64,000 nt of DNA from Tenacibaculum agarivorans (lineage in GTDB: Bacteria > Bacteroidota > Bacteroidia > Flavobacteriales > Flavobacteriaceae): positions 121,706 through 185,705 of the forward strand of contig NZ_MSMP01000012.1 in the NCBI RefSeq assembly GCF_001936575.1, read 5' to 3'. The notes beneath the pieces are model-generated. The model saw only the letters and a list, made by a program, of their open reading frames with translations. It did not search any database and was not told where the DNA came from. The number at the start of each line of letters is the position of its first letter. Position 1 is the stretch's first letter. Shown here piece by piece: positions 46,301 to 55,795 of this stretch. Made by a program: the position numbers and the translations under genes.

Positions 46301-49300
46301 AGTTTCCAAATCATATATTGCATTTTTGGAGTATTAGTTCTCATAATGAACAGCTTTCATTATATGAAGAGTTCATAAAAGAGCAAGATAATGGTATATT
46401 ACACTTATTACATGTTGCTCAGGCAATAAGAAATATAAATATTGATACTAAAGTTTATCTATCCATAATTACTGCACAACAATTTATGATCAGTGGTTAT
46501 GAAAAGTTAACTTATCCACAAGCTACAATTCAGGCTGCTAATATTATTTTACCACAAGAGTTTCATGAAATTTTACCAAAACAAATTGATTTTGGTAGTG
46601 TAGAAGAAATTAGAGCAAATTTTAAACTTGTTATAAAAGAAGCAATCACTGATTATACAAAAAGAACAGTAGCTTATAGAAACAATATTCGTTGGTTACA
46701 ATCTTATGAAGCAGTAGAATTAGGAATTGATACAAAAAATAGTAGTCTCAAAAATAAAGGGACATACCTTATCACAGGAGGTTTAGGTAATGTAGGAAGT
46801 ATTCTAGCTAAGCATATAGCAAAAAAATATAATGCCAATATCGTTATTTTATCTAGATCGGTTGTACCAGATAGAAGTGATTGGGATTCATATTTAAATG
46901 AGAATAGTGCTGTTTCAAGAAAAATAAAACGCATACAAGAAATTGAAGCATTAGGAGGTACTGTATTAACAGTAAGCGCTGATGTAGGAAATAAAGAAGC
47001 AGTTTATAAAGCGATTACTGAAGCAGAAGCTGTATTTGAAAAAATAGATGGAGTTATTCATGCAGCCGCAGAAACGAATGGAGCTTCACATGTTTGTCAT
47101 GTAGATCAAGTAACTAAAGAACTTATTGTAGAACAATTTTATACTAAAATAAAAGGTACAATTGTTCTTAGCGAATGTTTTGAAAATCGATCGTTAGATT
47201 TCTTTACAGTAACCTCTTCATTATCTGCCATTTTAGGAGGTATTGGTTTTCTTGCATATGCAGCATCTAACTTATTTGTAGACTATTATTTAGCTTATAA
47301 AAATCAAAACTCAAGTACTCGTTGGATTTCTGTGAATTGGGATGGGTGGGAAGATGAAGAAGATCTAGATACTATTGATAAGTCACAATCATATATTTTA
47401 CCTAATGAAGGAGCTGAAGCTTTTCAGTATATAATGGAAAATGAAGATCATGATCATGTTGTAATATCTACACGAGATTTATCAACAAAACTTAAAAAAT
47501 GGATAGACCTTCAAGAGTTTGGAAGTGAAAAACAAGAAAATAAAGAAGAAGACCTTACTACAATTCAACGTGCAGGAACTCTTCCGGAATATCAAGCCCC
47601 AAAAAATAAAACAGAAGAGAAATTATTAGAAGCTTGGCAAAAAATATTTGGGATTAAAAATATTGGGATTAATGACAACTTTTTTGAATTAGGTGGAGAT
47701 TCTTTAAAAGCAGTTGTGTTAGCAAATAGAATATTTAAAGAACTTAATGTAAAAGTTGCCCTACAAGATCTTTTTAAAAACACAGATATTGAAAGTCTAG
47801 CAAATTTTATAGAAGGCGAAAATATATCAAACTACATTACCATACCAGAAGCTGATAAGAAAGCATATTATGAATTATCATCACCTCAAAAACGTTTTTA
47901 TTTTGTTTATGAGTTGGATAAGGAATCACTAGCATACAATATGCCAGTTGGAATTAGATTGAAAGGTGAAATTGATAAACAACGTTTTGACAATGCATTT
48001 CAAAAATTAATTAGTCGTCATGAAAATTTTAGAGCGTCTTTTAAATTAGTAGATGGGAAACCTTATCAATTTATAAACGACACATCTAATTTTACAATTC
48101 AATATCTCAAAGGGAAAGAAGAAGATTTAGATCGTATAAGAGAAAGCTTTGTCCGTCCTTTTGACTTAAGTACAGCTCCTTTGTTTAGAGCAGCATTGGT
48201 TGAGTTTGCTAATGACGATCATGTATTATTAACAGATATACATCACATTATTAGTGATGCAGAATCTTCTGAGTTAATGGTGAAAGATTTTTTAAGTTTT
48301 TACAATAATGAAACTTTACCAAAGCTGAAACTACAATTCAAAGATTTTGCAGAATGGCAACAAAGTGAAGAGCAACAAAATGCTATAGCTGCACAAAAGG
48401 AATTTTGGGAGACAGAATTTACTGAAGAACCAACTCTCTTAGAATTACCAACAGATTTTTCAAGACCAGCAGTAAAAAGTCATATTGGTAATGTGTTGAA
48501 TTTTAATATTACTGAAGAGCAAACTGAAGCGATTAAAAAACTAGCAGAAAAGGAGGAATCTTCTTTGTTTATGGTACTGCTTTCTATGTTTAGTATTTTA
48601 CAGAGTAAATTAAGTAATCAAGAAGATGTTGTTATAGGAACTTCAACAGCAGGTAGAGATCATCCAGATTTAGAAAATATTATAGGAATGTTTGTTAATA
48701 CTATTCCTATTCGTAATTATCCTAAAGGAAATATTAGTTTTAAAGAATTTTTAAAACAAGTAAAGCATAAAACATTAGCTTGTTTTGAAAATCAATCCTA
48801 TCCGTATGAAGAGTTAATTAATGAATTAAAAATTGAGAGAAGTACAAGTCGAAATCCACTTTTCGATGTAATGTTCGCTTTTTTAAATATTGAAGAAACA
48901 GAAGTGGTGTTACCTGGATTATCTGTTGAGCCTTACGAGTTTGGTCATCCAGTTTCTAAATTCGACTACACACTTCAGGCGTATGATAATGGAACAAAGA
49001 TTTTTCTAAGTTTTGAATATTCTACAGATTTATTTAAGATAACTACTATAGAGCGTTTCATTTCTTATTTTAAAGCAATTGTAGTAGCTGTTCTAAAGAA
49101 TCCAGAAATTAAGCTTTCAGAGATCAATATACTTACAAAAAAAGAAACTCAATTTTTACTAGAAGATTTTAATGCTACAGTTTCTTCTAAAGTAGAAGCA
49201 AAAACAATTCATGAATTAATAGAAGCCCAAGTATTACAAAATCCAGATGGAATAGCATTGGAGTATAATGATAGGCAAACTACTTACAATGAATTAAATG

Positions 49301-52300
49301 CTAAAGCGAATCAATTAGCTCATTATTTAAGAGAAGAGTGTAGAATTATTCCAGGTAAAGTAGTTGGAGTTTGTAGTGATCGTTCTGATGCAGTATTGAT
49401 TGGTATTTTAGGAATTTTAAAAGCAGGAGGTACATATCTTCCTATTGATCCCAAACTACCAAAAGAACGTATTTTATATATGTTATCGGAAACAGAAGCT
49501 GATATAGTATTAACTCATACAGAAGTGAGTGCTATTTTAGAATCTTACACGGGGTCATTATTTTTATTAGATAAAGAACTAGATAATTTAGCCACTTCTA
49601 CAGCTAATATTGATTCAGTAAATAGCATAGAAGATACAGCTTATATTATATACACATCAGGATCAACAGGAAATCCGAAAGGAGTATCAGTAGGTCATAG
49701 CTCTTTATTGAATTACATAGATTGGGCATCTAAACATTATTTAAATAAAGAAGGTAATTCTGTATTTGCATTATATACTTCTTTATCATTCGATCTTACA
49801 ATTACTTCGATTTTTACTCCATTGGTAACTGGTAATCGTATCTTAATCTATGGAGACGATAGCCATGAATTATTAGTAGAAAAAGTTTTTTCAGAGGGAA
49901 AAGCAAATGTAATTAAGTTAACGCCATCACATTTAAAGATAGTAAAAGATAGTAATCAAGTAGCTACTACCAATGATACTTTGATATTAATTGTTGGAGG
50001 AGAAGCTCTAGATCGTTCTTTAGCTTCATCAATATACAAGAAACTGGACGGAAAAGTTAGAATTTATAATGAATACGGACCAACTGAAGCTACTGTCGGA
50101 TGTATGATTCATGAATATAATGAAGAATCAGAAGAAACTTCAGTTCCAATTGGAGTACCTATTCAAAATACTCAGATTTATTTACTAGATGAGTATCAAC
50201 AACTAGTCCCAAGAGGAGTTTGGGGAGAATTGTATATCTCGGGTGCCGGTTTAGCAAAAGGATATGTAAAAAATGATGCATTAACTGAGGAACGTTTTCC
50301 AAAACATATACTTAAAGAAGGAGAACGCATGTATAAAACGGGTGATAAAGCAGTATGTTTAGAAGACGGTACTTTATTGTTCAAAGGTCGTATAGATAAT
50401 CAGGTGAAACTTAGGGGGTATAGAATTGAGCTTGGAGAGATTGAAAATGCGATGGTAGCTCATGAGAAAATTACTAATGCAATTGTAGTTATTAAAGAGA
50501 AAGAGGACCATAAATACTTATTAGGTTATTATGTTTCAGAAGGGGAAATTAAAGAGGAAACATTAAAAGAGTTTCTTCTAGAGCAGTTACCTGAGTATAT
50601 GATTCCAGTAAACTTTATAACATTAGATAAAATACCATTAACAATTAATGGAAAGGTAGATATGCGCTCTTTACCTGAAGTAGATGATAGTAAAGCCGAT
50701 AATTATAAAGCTCCTGAGACAGAAGAAGAACAAGCATTATGTAAAGTATGGTCGAGTGTTTTGGGTATAGAAAAAGTAGGAGTGTCAGATAACTTTTTTG
50801 CCTTAGGAGGAGACTCCATCAAATCCATTCAAATTTGTGCTCGACTTCAAAATTTAGGATATGCTTTCTCAGTACGAGATATTTTAAGAGAGCACACCGT
50901 GCATAAACAATCTTTAAAATTAAAAAAGAAAGTACAAGAAGTAGATCAATCTATTGTAGTAGGAGAAGCAAATCTAGTACCAATTCAAAAATGGTTCATG
51001 GATAGTCCAATAAAAAAGAAGCATCATTTTAACCAATCTATAATGCTTCAATTTCCCGAGACATTAGAAAAGAGTAATGTAATTAAGATTTTTCAAAAAA
51101 TTCAGGAACATCATGATGCTTTACGAATGGTACTTATGAAGCAAAATGATGGATGGAAGCTGCAAAATAAAGGAATAGAAGAGAAGATTTCAATTGAGGA
51201 ATTTAATTTTAAAGGAATACCAGCTAAAGAAGAATTAATAGCTTTCTCAAATAAAATTCAATCTAGTATCGACTTAGAAAAAGGACCTTTACTAAAGTTA
51301 GGACTGTTTCATTCTGAAGAAGGGAGTCGTATGTTAATTGTAATTCATCATTTAGTAATAGATGCTGTTTCTTGGAGGATTTTATTTGAAGATATCGAAC
51401 AATTATATCAACAAAATATAGAAGGAAAAAAACTTGAACTTCCTAAGAAAACAGATGCTTTTCTATCTTGGAGTTTAGCCCTTGAACGTTACTCAAAAAC
51501 TAAAGCATTTGAAAATGTAAAGACATATTGGGAAGCTCAATTGGTAGAATCGTTTGACATGCTTCCTAAAAAAGAGATTAAAAATCTTGAGTCAGAATCT
51601 ACGGGAGAAATAGCGTTTCAATTAAGTGAGAAAGAAACACAGGAATTACTTACCAAAGTACATCAAGCTTTTAACACTCAAATAAATGATATACTATTAG
51701 CAGCTTTTGCAATGAGTTTAAAAGAAAACTATGCAATGCAGCGGGTTCTGGTTGAAATGGAAGGACACGGTCGTGAAGAGTTTGGAGAAGAGATTGACGT
51801 TAGCAGAACTATAGGATGGTTCACTAGTTTATATCCAGTATTGTTAGCATTAGGAGATGAAGATGCTAAAGCTACAATTATTAATGTAAAAGAAGCTTTA
51901 CGAGCTATTCCTAACCATGGATTTGATTATTTATTGTATCAACAACAAGCAATAGAAGAAGGTCAATTGCAAAGAAAAGCAGAGATTAGTTTCAATTATT
52001 TAGGGCAGTTTGATGAAGATATATCAGAAGCTACTTATACAATCGTGAATGAAGAGCGAGGTAATGAAATGGCGGAAGAAGAAAAATTAATGTATAATTG
52101 GGAAGTTTCAGGAATGGTAACTGGTGGACAATTACATATGAATTTACTCTTCGATAGAGAAAAGTATGAAGAGAAAGACATTGTAGTTTTTATGGAAACA
52201 TTCAAGAAACGTCTTCAAGAGCTCATCTATTTCTGTCAAGATCAACAAGAAGTATATCTTACACCCTCAGACTTGACTTATAAAGAATTACATCGAGATC

Positions 52301-55300
52301 AACTAGAAGAGTTGCAAGAGCAATACGTAATTGAAGATATTTATCCATTATCTCCTATGCAAGAAGGAATTTTATTCCATAGTGTATTAGATACAGATGC
52401 AACACATTATTTTGAACAAATTTCTTATAGATTAGAGGGAGCTCCTGATATTAAAGCATTAGAGCAAAGTTTAAACGATTTGATGTTGCGTTACGGTATT
52501 TTACGTACAGTTTTCTTACATGAAAAATACGAACGTCCTATTCAAGTAGTATTAAAAGAGCGTAAGGTTGATTTTACCTTTAAAGATATTCGTGCTGAAT
52601 TGATAGATGGTGAAAAAGAGACAGTACTTCGTTCTTATCTAGAAGCTGATCGAAATGAAAAATTTGATATAAGTACTAGTGTGCTTATGCGTGTAAATGT
52701 ATTACAAACTGCAGCTGAAGAATATGAGTTTATATGGAGTCATCATCATATCTTAATGGATGGATGGTGTATGGGAATTCTAATTCAAGAGTTTAATGAA
52801 TTATATCGTAAACATACTACAGGAACGTCAATAGCACTACCTGCTGTAGAACCTTATTCTAAATACATACAGTGGTTAGAGGTAAGAGAAACCCAAAACT
52901 CTGAAAGGTATTGGAAAAATTATTTAAAAGATTATGATGATGTTTCTAATATTAAAGGTAGCCAAACATTTTTTTCTGAAGATAGTCCTTACTTGAAAGC
53001 TATAGAAACTCTAACATTATCAAAAGAGCAGACAAAGTTACTTCATGATGTATCAAAGAATCATAATGTAACCATTAATACAATAGTACAGGCCGCTTGG
53101 GCAATATTACTTTCTAAGTATAATAATACTTCAGATGTTTTATTTGGAGCTGTCGTTTCAGGGCGTCCAGCGGAAGTAAAAGGTATAGAATCTATGGTTG
53201 GATTGTTTATCAATACCATACCAATTCGTATGACTTATGATGAAAAAGACACAATTAAAGATTTTTTAATAAATATCCAGGAACGTGCTATAGAAAGTGA
53301 GGCACATCATTACCATCCATTATCAGAAATACAGTCGTACAGTAGTTTAGGTAGAGAATTATTAGATCATATCATCATATTTGAAAACTATCCAATATCA
53401 GAAGAACTAATGTCTGAGGAAGCTGAAACATTAGGTTTTAAAGTAACGGATGTTGATATGTATGAAGAAACTAACTATAATCTATTTATAGAGGTATTTA
53501 TGCATGATACATTAACTATCGATCTTAATTACAATGAAAGTGTATATAAAGACGAAACTTTAGAAGCTGTAGCTAGACATCTTTATCAGATTATATCTCA
53601 GATTATTGAGAATACAGCAACTCTTGTAAGTCAAATAAGTGTAGTAACAGCTAAAGAACAATTATTATTAGAGCAATTTAATACCACTGAAAAGACTTTT
53701 AAAAATACCACAGTAGTAGAGTTATTTGAGGAACAGGTACAAAAAACACCAAACAATATAGCAATACGATATGATGATGAGATTTTTACCTATAAGGAAG
53801 TTGAAGAACTATCAAATAAAGTAGCCAATTATTTAAAAAATATTGCATTAGTAGATTCAGGAAATTTAGTAGGAATCTTATTAGAAAGAGAGCCTTACTT
53901 AATTCCTATTATTATTGGAGTTCATAAAGCTGGAGCGGCGTATGTACCAATTGCTCCAGATTACCCAGCCAATAGAATCCATGAGATTTTAAAAGATGCT
54001 GAAATCAAACACCTTATAACAAGAACAACATATACTTCCGAGTTAGAATTATCAAATATTAATTGTTTAGATATAGAAAAAGAACTTGAAGTTATTGATA
54101 AACAATCTTCAAAAAAGATAGAAAGTAATACCGTTGGGGATACTTTAGCTTATGTAATTTATACATCGGGTTCTACAGGGAAACCCAAAGGAGTAAAGGT
54201 AAATCATTCATCAGTTTCAAACCTTATTCAGGATTTATCAGAAAGGTATCCTGTAAAAGAAAACGATGTATACTTGTTCAAAACTTCATACATTTTTGAT
54301 GTATCAGTGAGTGAATTATTTGGATGGTTACTCCATGGAGGTAGTATTGCAATACTTCCTGTAAATCATGAGAAGGAACCAGAGAAAGTAATTCATGCTA
54401 TTAATACACATAAAGTTACTCATATTAATTTTGTTCCTAGTTTTTTTAATGTACTTGTTAATTGTGTTGAAGAATACAATACAGATTTATCTACCTTAAA
54501 ATATGTATTTGTAGCTGGAGAAGCTATGACAGTATCTTATGCTAAAAAATTCAAAGAAATGTATCCTTTATGTGGATTATGGAATTTATATGGTCCTACT
54601 GAAAATACTGTTTATACTACAGCATATGAAGTAAAAGGAAATGAAGAAAATACAATTCCAATTGGAAAACCATTATCGAATATAAATGCTTTGATTTTAG
54701 ATCAATGGGGTCGTCTTTTACCAAAAGGAGTAGCAGGAGAACTTTGCCTCACAGGAAAAAATCTAGCTAAAGGATACCTGAATGATGAAACAAGAACTAA
54801 TGAAAGTTTTGTGGAGACACATTATTTAGGAGGGACACAGCTATATAGAACAGGAGACTTAGTACGTTGGACAGAAAAAGGAGATCTAGAATTTTTAGGA
54901 AGAATAGATCGTCAAGTAAAAATTAGAGGATTTAGAATAGAGCTAGGTGATATCGAGCATCAATTATTAAGTCATCCAAAAATTGTTGAAGCTGTAGTTG
55001 TAGTACGTGAGAAACAAAATGAAAAATATCTAATGGCATATTATAGAACTAAGGAGTCAGTTACTTCAGAAGTACTTAGTGATTTCTTATTTGAAAAATT
55101 ACCAAGATATATGGTACCATCATTTTACATGGAATTAAAAGAAATGCCATTAACAGTTAGTGGTAAGATCAATAGGAAAAAACTTCCTCAATTAGAAATC
55201 TCTGCAACTAATATAATTCGCCCATCTAATAAAGTTGAAGAAAAGTTAATAGAGATTTGGTCAGAAGTATTACAATTAAATAAAGATGAAATAAGTGTTA

Positions 55301-55506
55301 CTACTAGTTTTTTTGCTTTAGGAGGACATTCTTTAAAGGCTTTAAATTTAATAAATAAGATAAATAAGTATTATAATATCCAAATAACATTACAACTCTT
55401 TTTTGAAAAAGAAACAATTCGTGATTTAGCGGATACTATTACCACTATTTTACAAATCCAGTATGGAATTACTGAAGATGATGAAAGTATAGAAATCACC
55501 ATTTGA
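43327..55506 (+). CDS. Hybrid PKS-NRPS: KS-AT-KR-ACP-C-A(Asn)-PCP-E-C-A-PCP
   Basis: This protein has about 4059 residues. I chose ATG 43327 over the longer frame from 43282, which overlaps the previous gene and adds 15 residues lacking PKS similarity. The KS has Cys179 in an unusual TECSTGL motif, with His315 (HGTGT) and His353 (NIGH). The AT has GHSIGEY (Ser623) and HAFH at 719-722, typical of malonyl-CoA. The KR has GGLGNVG near 1151 and Ser1298/Tyr1311/Asn1315. The ACP serine is 1459. No DH is seen, so a beta-hydroxy unit is expected. NRPS module 1 has C HHIISDA (1639-1645), A from Asp2156 reading DLTKIGEVGK (Asn), Ser2497, and E with HHLVIDA (2674-2680). Module 2 has DCL-like C HHILMDG (3140-3146), A from Asp3658 reading DVSNFALVYK (unassigned) and Ser4002. 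The acidic C-terminal tail probably docks to the next protein. Confidence 0.92.
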   Translation: MNKKYTGMEIAIIGISGRFPKSENHNELWKNLINNKECIDFYTKEELIAQGCDVNEVELPNYVPANAFVTNKDKFQPEFFGYSPKEAVIMTPQLRLLHEMVWECLEDGGYNPFEYKDLIGIYAGASNSTYWENLTYLSGKNAELGEFDAEHLNNKDTSCTKIAYNLNLRGPAVAIQTECSTGLVAIHMAVKGLLTGECKMALAGGIGLSYYTKGGYLHEEGMIRSSDGHCRAFDDKSDGTMLSEGGGVVLLKRLKDAIADGDHIYATIKGSAINNDGYRKVGFTAPSVDGQVEVIKKAQKIARIHPENVRFVETHGTGTNLGDPIEFDALKAAFGDVNDKNCALGSIKTNIGHLGEGAGVAGFIKVALSLKNRVFPASLNFDTPNSKIDFENSPFFVNSDAVRLQKENETLLLGAVSSFGIGGTNVHVILEEYEEERKEKDNNQYEILPFSAQNEWSLTQNIEKFSTHIAEKSIESISNVAYTLQQGRKHFPVRTFIVSDNYGKDLEKKVTSVLDNVSNYSTKNVDQIVFMFPGQGNQYNLMAKEMYESIEFFRNEMDTCFALANKYVAHKFDLKTLLLTSVVGDQNINDTEITQLLLFIVEYSLAKYLIQVGVQPDVLVGHSIGEYVAACLAGVFSLEDAIKTVAVRGALMQKAPKGKMLSIPVSEDKLLPLLPKKLSVAVINSKNSCVVSGDEHEIKQFQKELETQGIISRILVTSHAFHSHLMDAVLEEFELHFNTITLHTPKKAFLANSTGGYIRPEEVATSAYWVQQIRKTVRFSDCLEKIDKESLFIEVGPGRSLTTFAKQSGCKNTITTLRHPKEEINDVVYCYTAIGTIWQYGVDIDWSQITNTSGRIKEALPTYSFKRERYWIDDDPLLLGLEAIQNKDREEKKPVQDWFYQPSWKQKRISFSKETEAEKIEHLLIFGNVELFKDGNVINEIVVNEPKSVTVIFKKGELVEKVVPEEWTCIEQESNTLDFYTNLIQDLKATQKFPNHILHFWSISSHNEQLSLYEEFIKEQDNGILHLLHVAQAIRNINIDTKVYLSIITAQQFMISGYEKLTYPQATIQAANIILPQEFHEILPKQIDFGSVEEIRANFKLVIKEAITDYTKRTVAYRNNIRWLQSYEAVELGIDTKNSSLKNKGTYLITGGLGNVGSILAKHIAKKYNANIVILSRSVVPDRSDWDSYLNENSAVSRKIKRIQEIEALGGTVLTVSADVGNKEAVYKAITEAEAVFEKIDGVIHAAAETNGASHVCHVDQVTKELIVEQFYTKIKGTIVLSECFENRSLDFFTVTSSLSAILGGIGFLAYAASNLFVDYYLAYKNQNSSTRWISVNWDGWEDEEDLDTIDKSQSYILPNEGAEAFQYIMENEDHDHVVISTRDLSTKLKKWIDLQEFGSEKQENKEEDLTTIQRAGTLPEYQAPKNKTEEKLLEAWQKIFGIKNIGINDNFFELGGDSLKAVVLANRIFKELNVKVALQDLFKNTDIESLANFIEGENISNYITIPEADKKAYYELSSPQKRFYFVYELDKESLAYNMPVGIRLKGEIDKQRFDNAFQKLISRHENFRASFKLVDGKPYQFINDTSNFTIQYLKGKEEDLDRIRESFVRPFDLSTAPLFRAALVEFANDDHVLLTDIHHIISDAESSELMVKDFLSFYNNETLPKLKLQFKDFAEWQQSEEQQNAIAAQKEFWETEFTEEPTLLELPTDFSRPAVKSHIGNVLNFNITEEQTEAIKKLAEKEESSLFMVLLSMFSILQSKLSNQEDVVIGTSTAGRDHPDLENIIGMFVNTIPIRNYPKGNISFKEFLKQVKHKTLACFENQSYPYEELINELKIERSTSRNPLFDVMFAFLNIEETEVVLPGLSVEPYEFGHPVSKFDYTLQAYDNGTKIFLSFEYSTDLFKITTIERFISYFKAIVVAVLKNPEIKLSEINILTKKETQFLLEDFNATVSSKVEAKTIHELIEAQVLQNPDGIALEYNDRQTTYNELNAKANQLAHYLREECRIIPGKVVGVCSDRSDAVLIGILGILKAGGTYLPIDPKLPKERILYMLSETEADIVLTHTEVSAILESYTGSLFLLDKELDNLATSTANIDSVNSIEDTAYIIYTSGSTGNPKGVSVGHSSLLNYIDWASKHYLNKEGNSVFALYTSLSFDLTITSIFTPLVTGNRILIYGDDSHELLVEKVFSEGKANVIKLTPSHLKIVKDSNQVATTNDTLILIVGGEALDRSLASSIYKKLDGKVRIYNEYGPTEATVGCMIHEYNEESEETSVPIGVPIQNTQIYLLDEYQQLVPRGVWGELYISGAGLAKGYVKNDALTEERFPKHILKEGERMYKTGDKAVCLEDGTLLFKGRIDNQVKLRGYRIELGEIENAMVAHEKITNAIVVIKEKEDHKYLLGYYVSEGEIKEETLKEFLLEQLPEYMIPVNFITLDKIPLTINGKVDMRSLPEVDDSKADNYKAPETEEEQALCKVWSSVLGIEKVGVSDNFFALGGDSIKSIQICARLQNLGYAFSVRDILREHTVHKQSLKLKKKVQEVDQSIVVGEANLVPIQKWFMDSPIKKKHHFNQSIMLQFPETLEKSNVIKIFQKIQEHHDALRMVLMKQNDGWKLQNKGIEEKISIEEFNFKGIPAKEELIAFSNKIQSSIDLEKGPLLKLGLFHSEEGSRMLIVIHHLVIDAVSWRILFEDIEQLYQQNIEGKKLELPKKTDAFLSWSLALERYSKTKAFENVKTYWEAQLVESFDMLPKKEIKNLESESTGEIAFQLSEKETQELLTKVHQAFNTQINDILLAAFAMSLKENYAMQRVLVEMEGHGREEFGEEIDVSRTIGWFTSLYPVLLALGDEDAKATIINVKEALRAIPNHGFDYLLYQQQAIEEGQLQRKAEISFNYLGQFDEDISEATYTIVNEERGNEMAEEEKLMYNWEVSGMVTGGQLHMNLLFDREKYEEKDIVVFMETFKKRLQELIYFCQDQQEVYLTPSDLTYKELHRDQLEELQEQYVIEDIYPLSPMQEGILFHSVLDTDATHYFEQISYRLEGAPDIKALEQSLNDLMLRYGILRTVFLHEKYERPIQVVLKERKVDFTFKDIRAELIDGEKETVLRSYLEADRNEKFDISTSVLMRVNVLQTAAEEYEFIWSHHHILMDGWCMGILIQEFNELYRKHTTGTSIALPAVEPYSKYIQWLEVRETQNSERYWKNYLKDYDDVSNIKGSQTFFSEDSPYLKAIETLTLSKEQTKLLHDVSKNHNVTINTIVQAAWAILLSKYNNTSDVLFGAVVSGRPAEVKGIESMVGLFINTIPIRMTYDEKDTIKDFLINIQERAIESEAHHYHPLSEIQSYSSLGRELLDHIIIFENYPISEELMSEEAETLGFKVTDVDMYEETNYNLFIEVFMHDTLTIDLNYNESVYKDETLEAVARHLYQIISQIIENTATLVSQISVVTAKEQLLLEQFNTTEKTFKNTTVVELFEEQVQKTPNNIAIRYDDEIFTYKEVEELSNKVANYLKNIALVDSGNLVGILLEREPYLIPIIIGVHKAGAAYVPIAPDYPANRIHEILKDAEIKHLITRTTYTSELELSNINCLDIEKELEVIDKQSSKKIESNTVGDTLAYVIYTSGSTGKPKGVKVNHSSVSNLIQDLSERYPVKENDVYLFKTSYIFDVSVSELFGWLLHGGSIAILPVNHEKEPEKVIHAINTHKVTHINFVPSFFNVLVNCVEEYNTDLSTLKYVFVAGEAMTVSYAKKFKEMYPLCGLWNLYGPTENTVYTTAYEVKGNEENTIPIGKPLSNINALILDQWGRLLPKGVAGELCLTGKNLAKGYLNDETRTNESFVETHYLGGTQLYRTGDLVRWTEKGDLEFLGRIDRQVKIRGFRIELGDIEHQLLSHPKIVEAVVVVREKQNEKYLMAYYRTKESVTSEVLSDFLFEKLPRYMVPSFYMELKEMPLTVSGKINRKKLPQLEISATNIIRPSNKVEEKLIEIWSEVLQLNKDEISVTTSFFALGGHSLKALNLINKINKYYNIQITLQLFFEKETIRDLADTITTILQIQYGITEDDESIEITI

Positions 55507-55795
55507 TTTGTAAATACTATTAATTAACCAAATTAAAACTTTTTTAATCTATTAGAGAGTACTCATTACAAATCATAAACTTATAAATAGATGAAATAAA
55601 AAGTTCAGAGAATAGTTCGCTGATCAATTTAAATACAATAAAAACTTCATGCAATTTACTCCATCAGTTAAAAGAAATTATACTGATTGAATGACTAATA
55701 TAAATAATCGAGAGTATAGCTCTTAAAAATTGTAGTGAAAACCAATTTTTTAAGAAAAAAATAATTTACCAACCAACCTGTAAAAACAAAACTTT
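55507..55795 (+). other. 289-bp untranslated gap before a docking-domain NRPS
   Basis: No gene is seen. Only frames of 11-13 codons occur. No consensus Bacteroidota promoter and no strong hairpin with a T-tract was found. The sequence is AT-rich. It ends in A-rich sequence before the ATG at 55796. It may be a long untranslated spacer in the same transcript. Confidence 0.4.
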
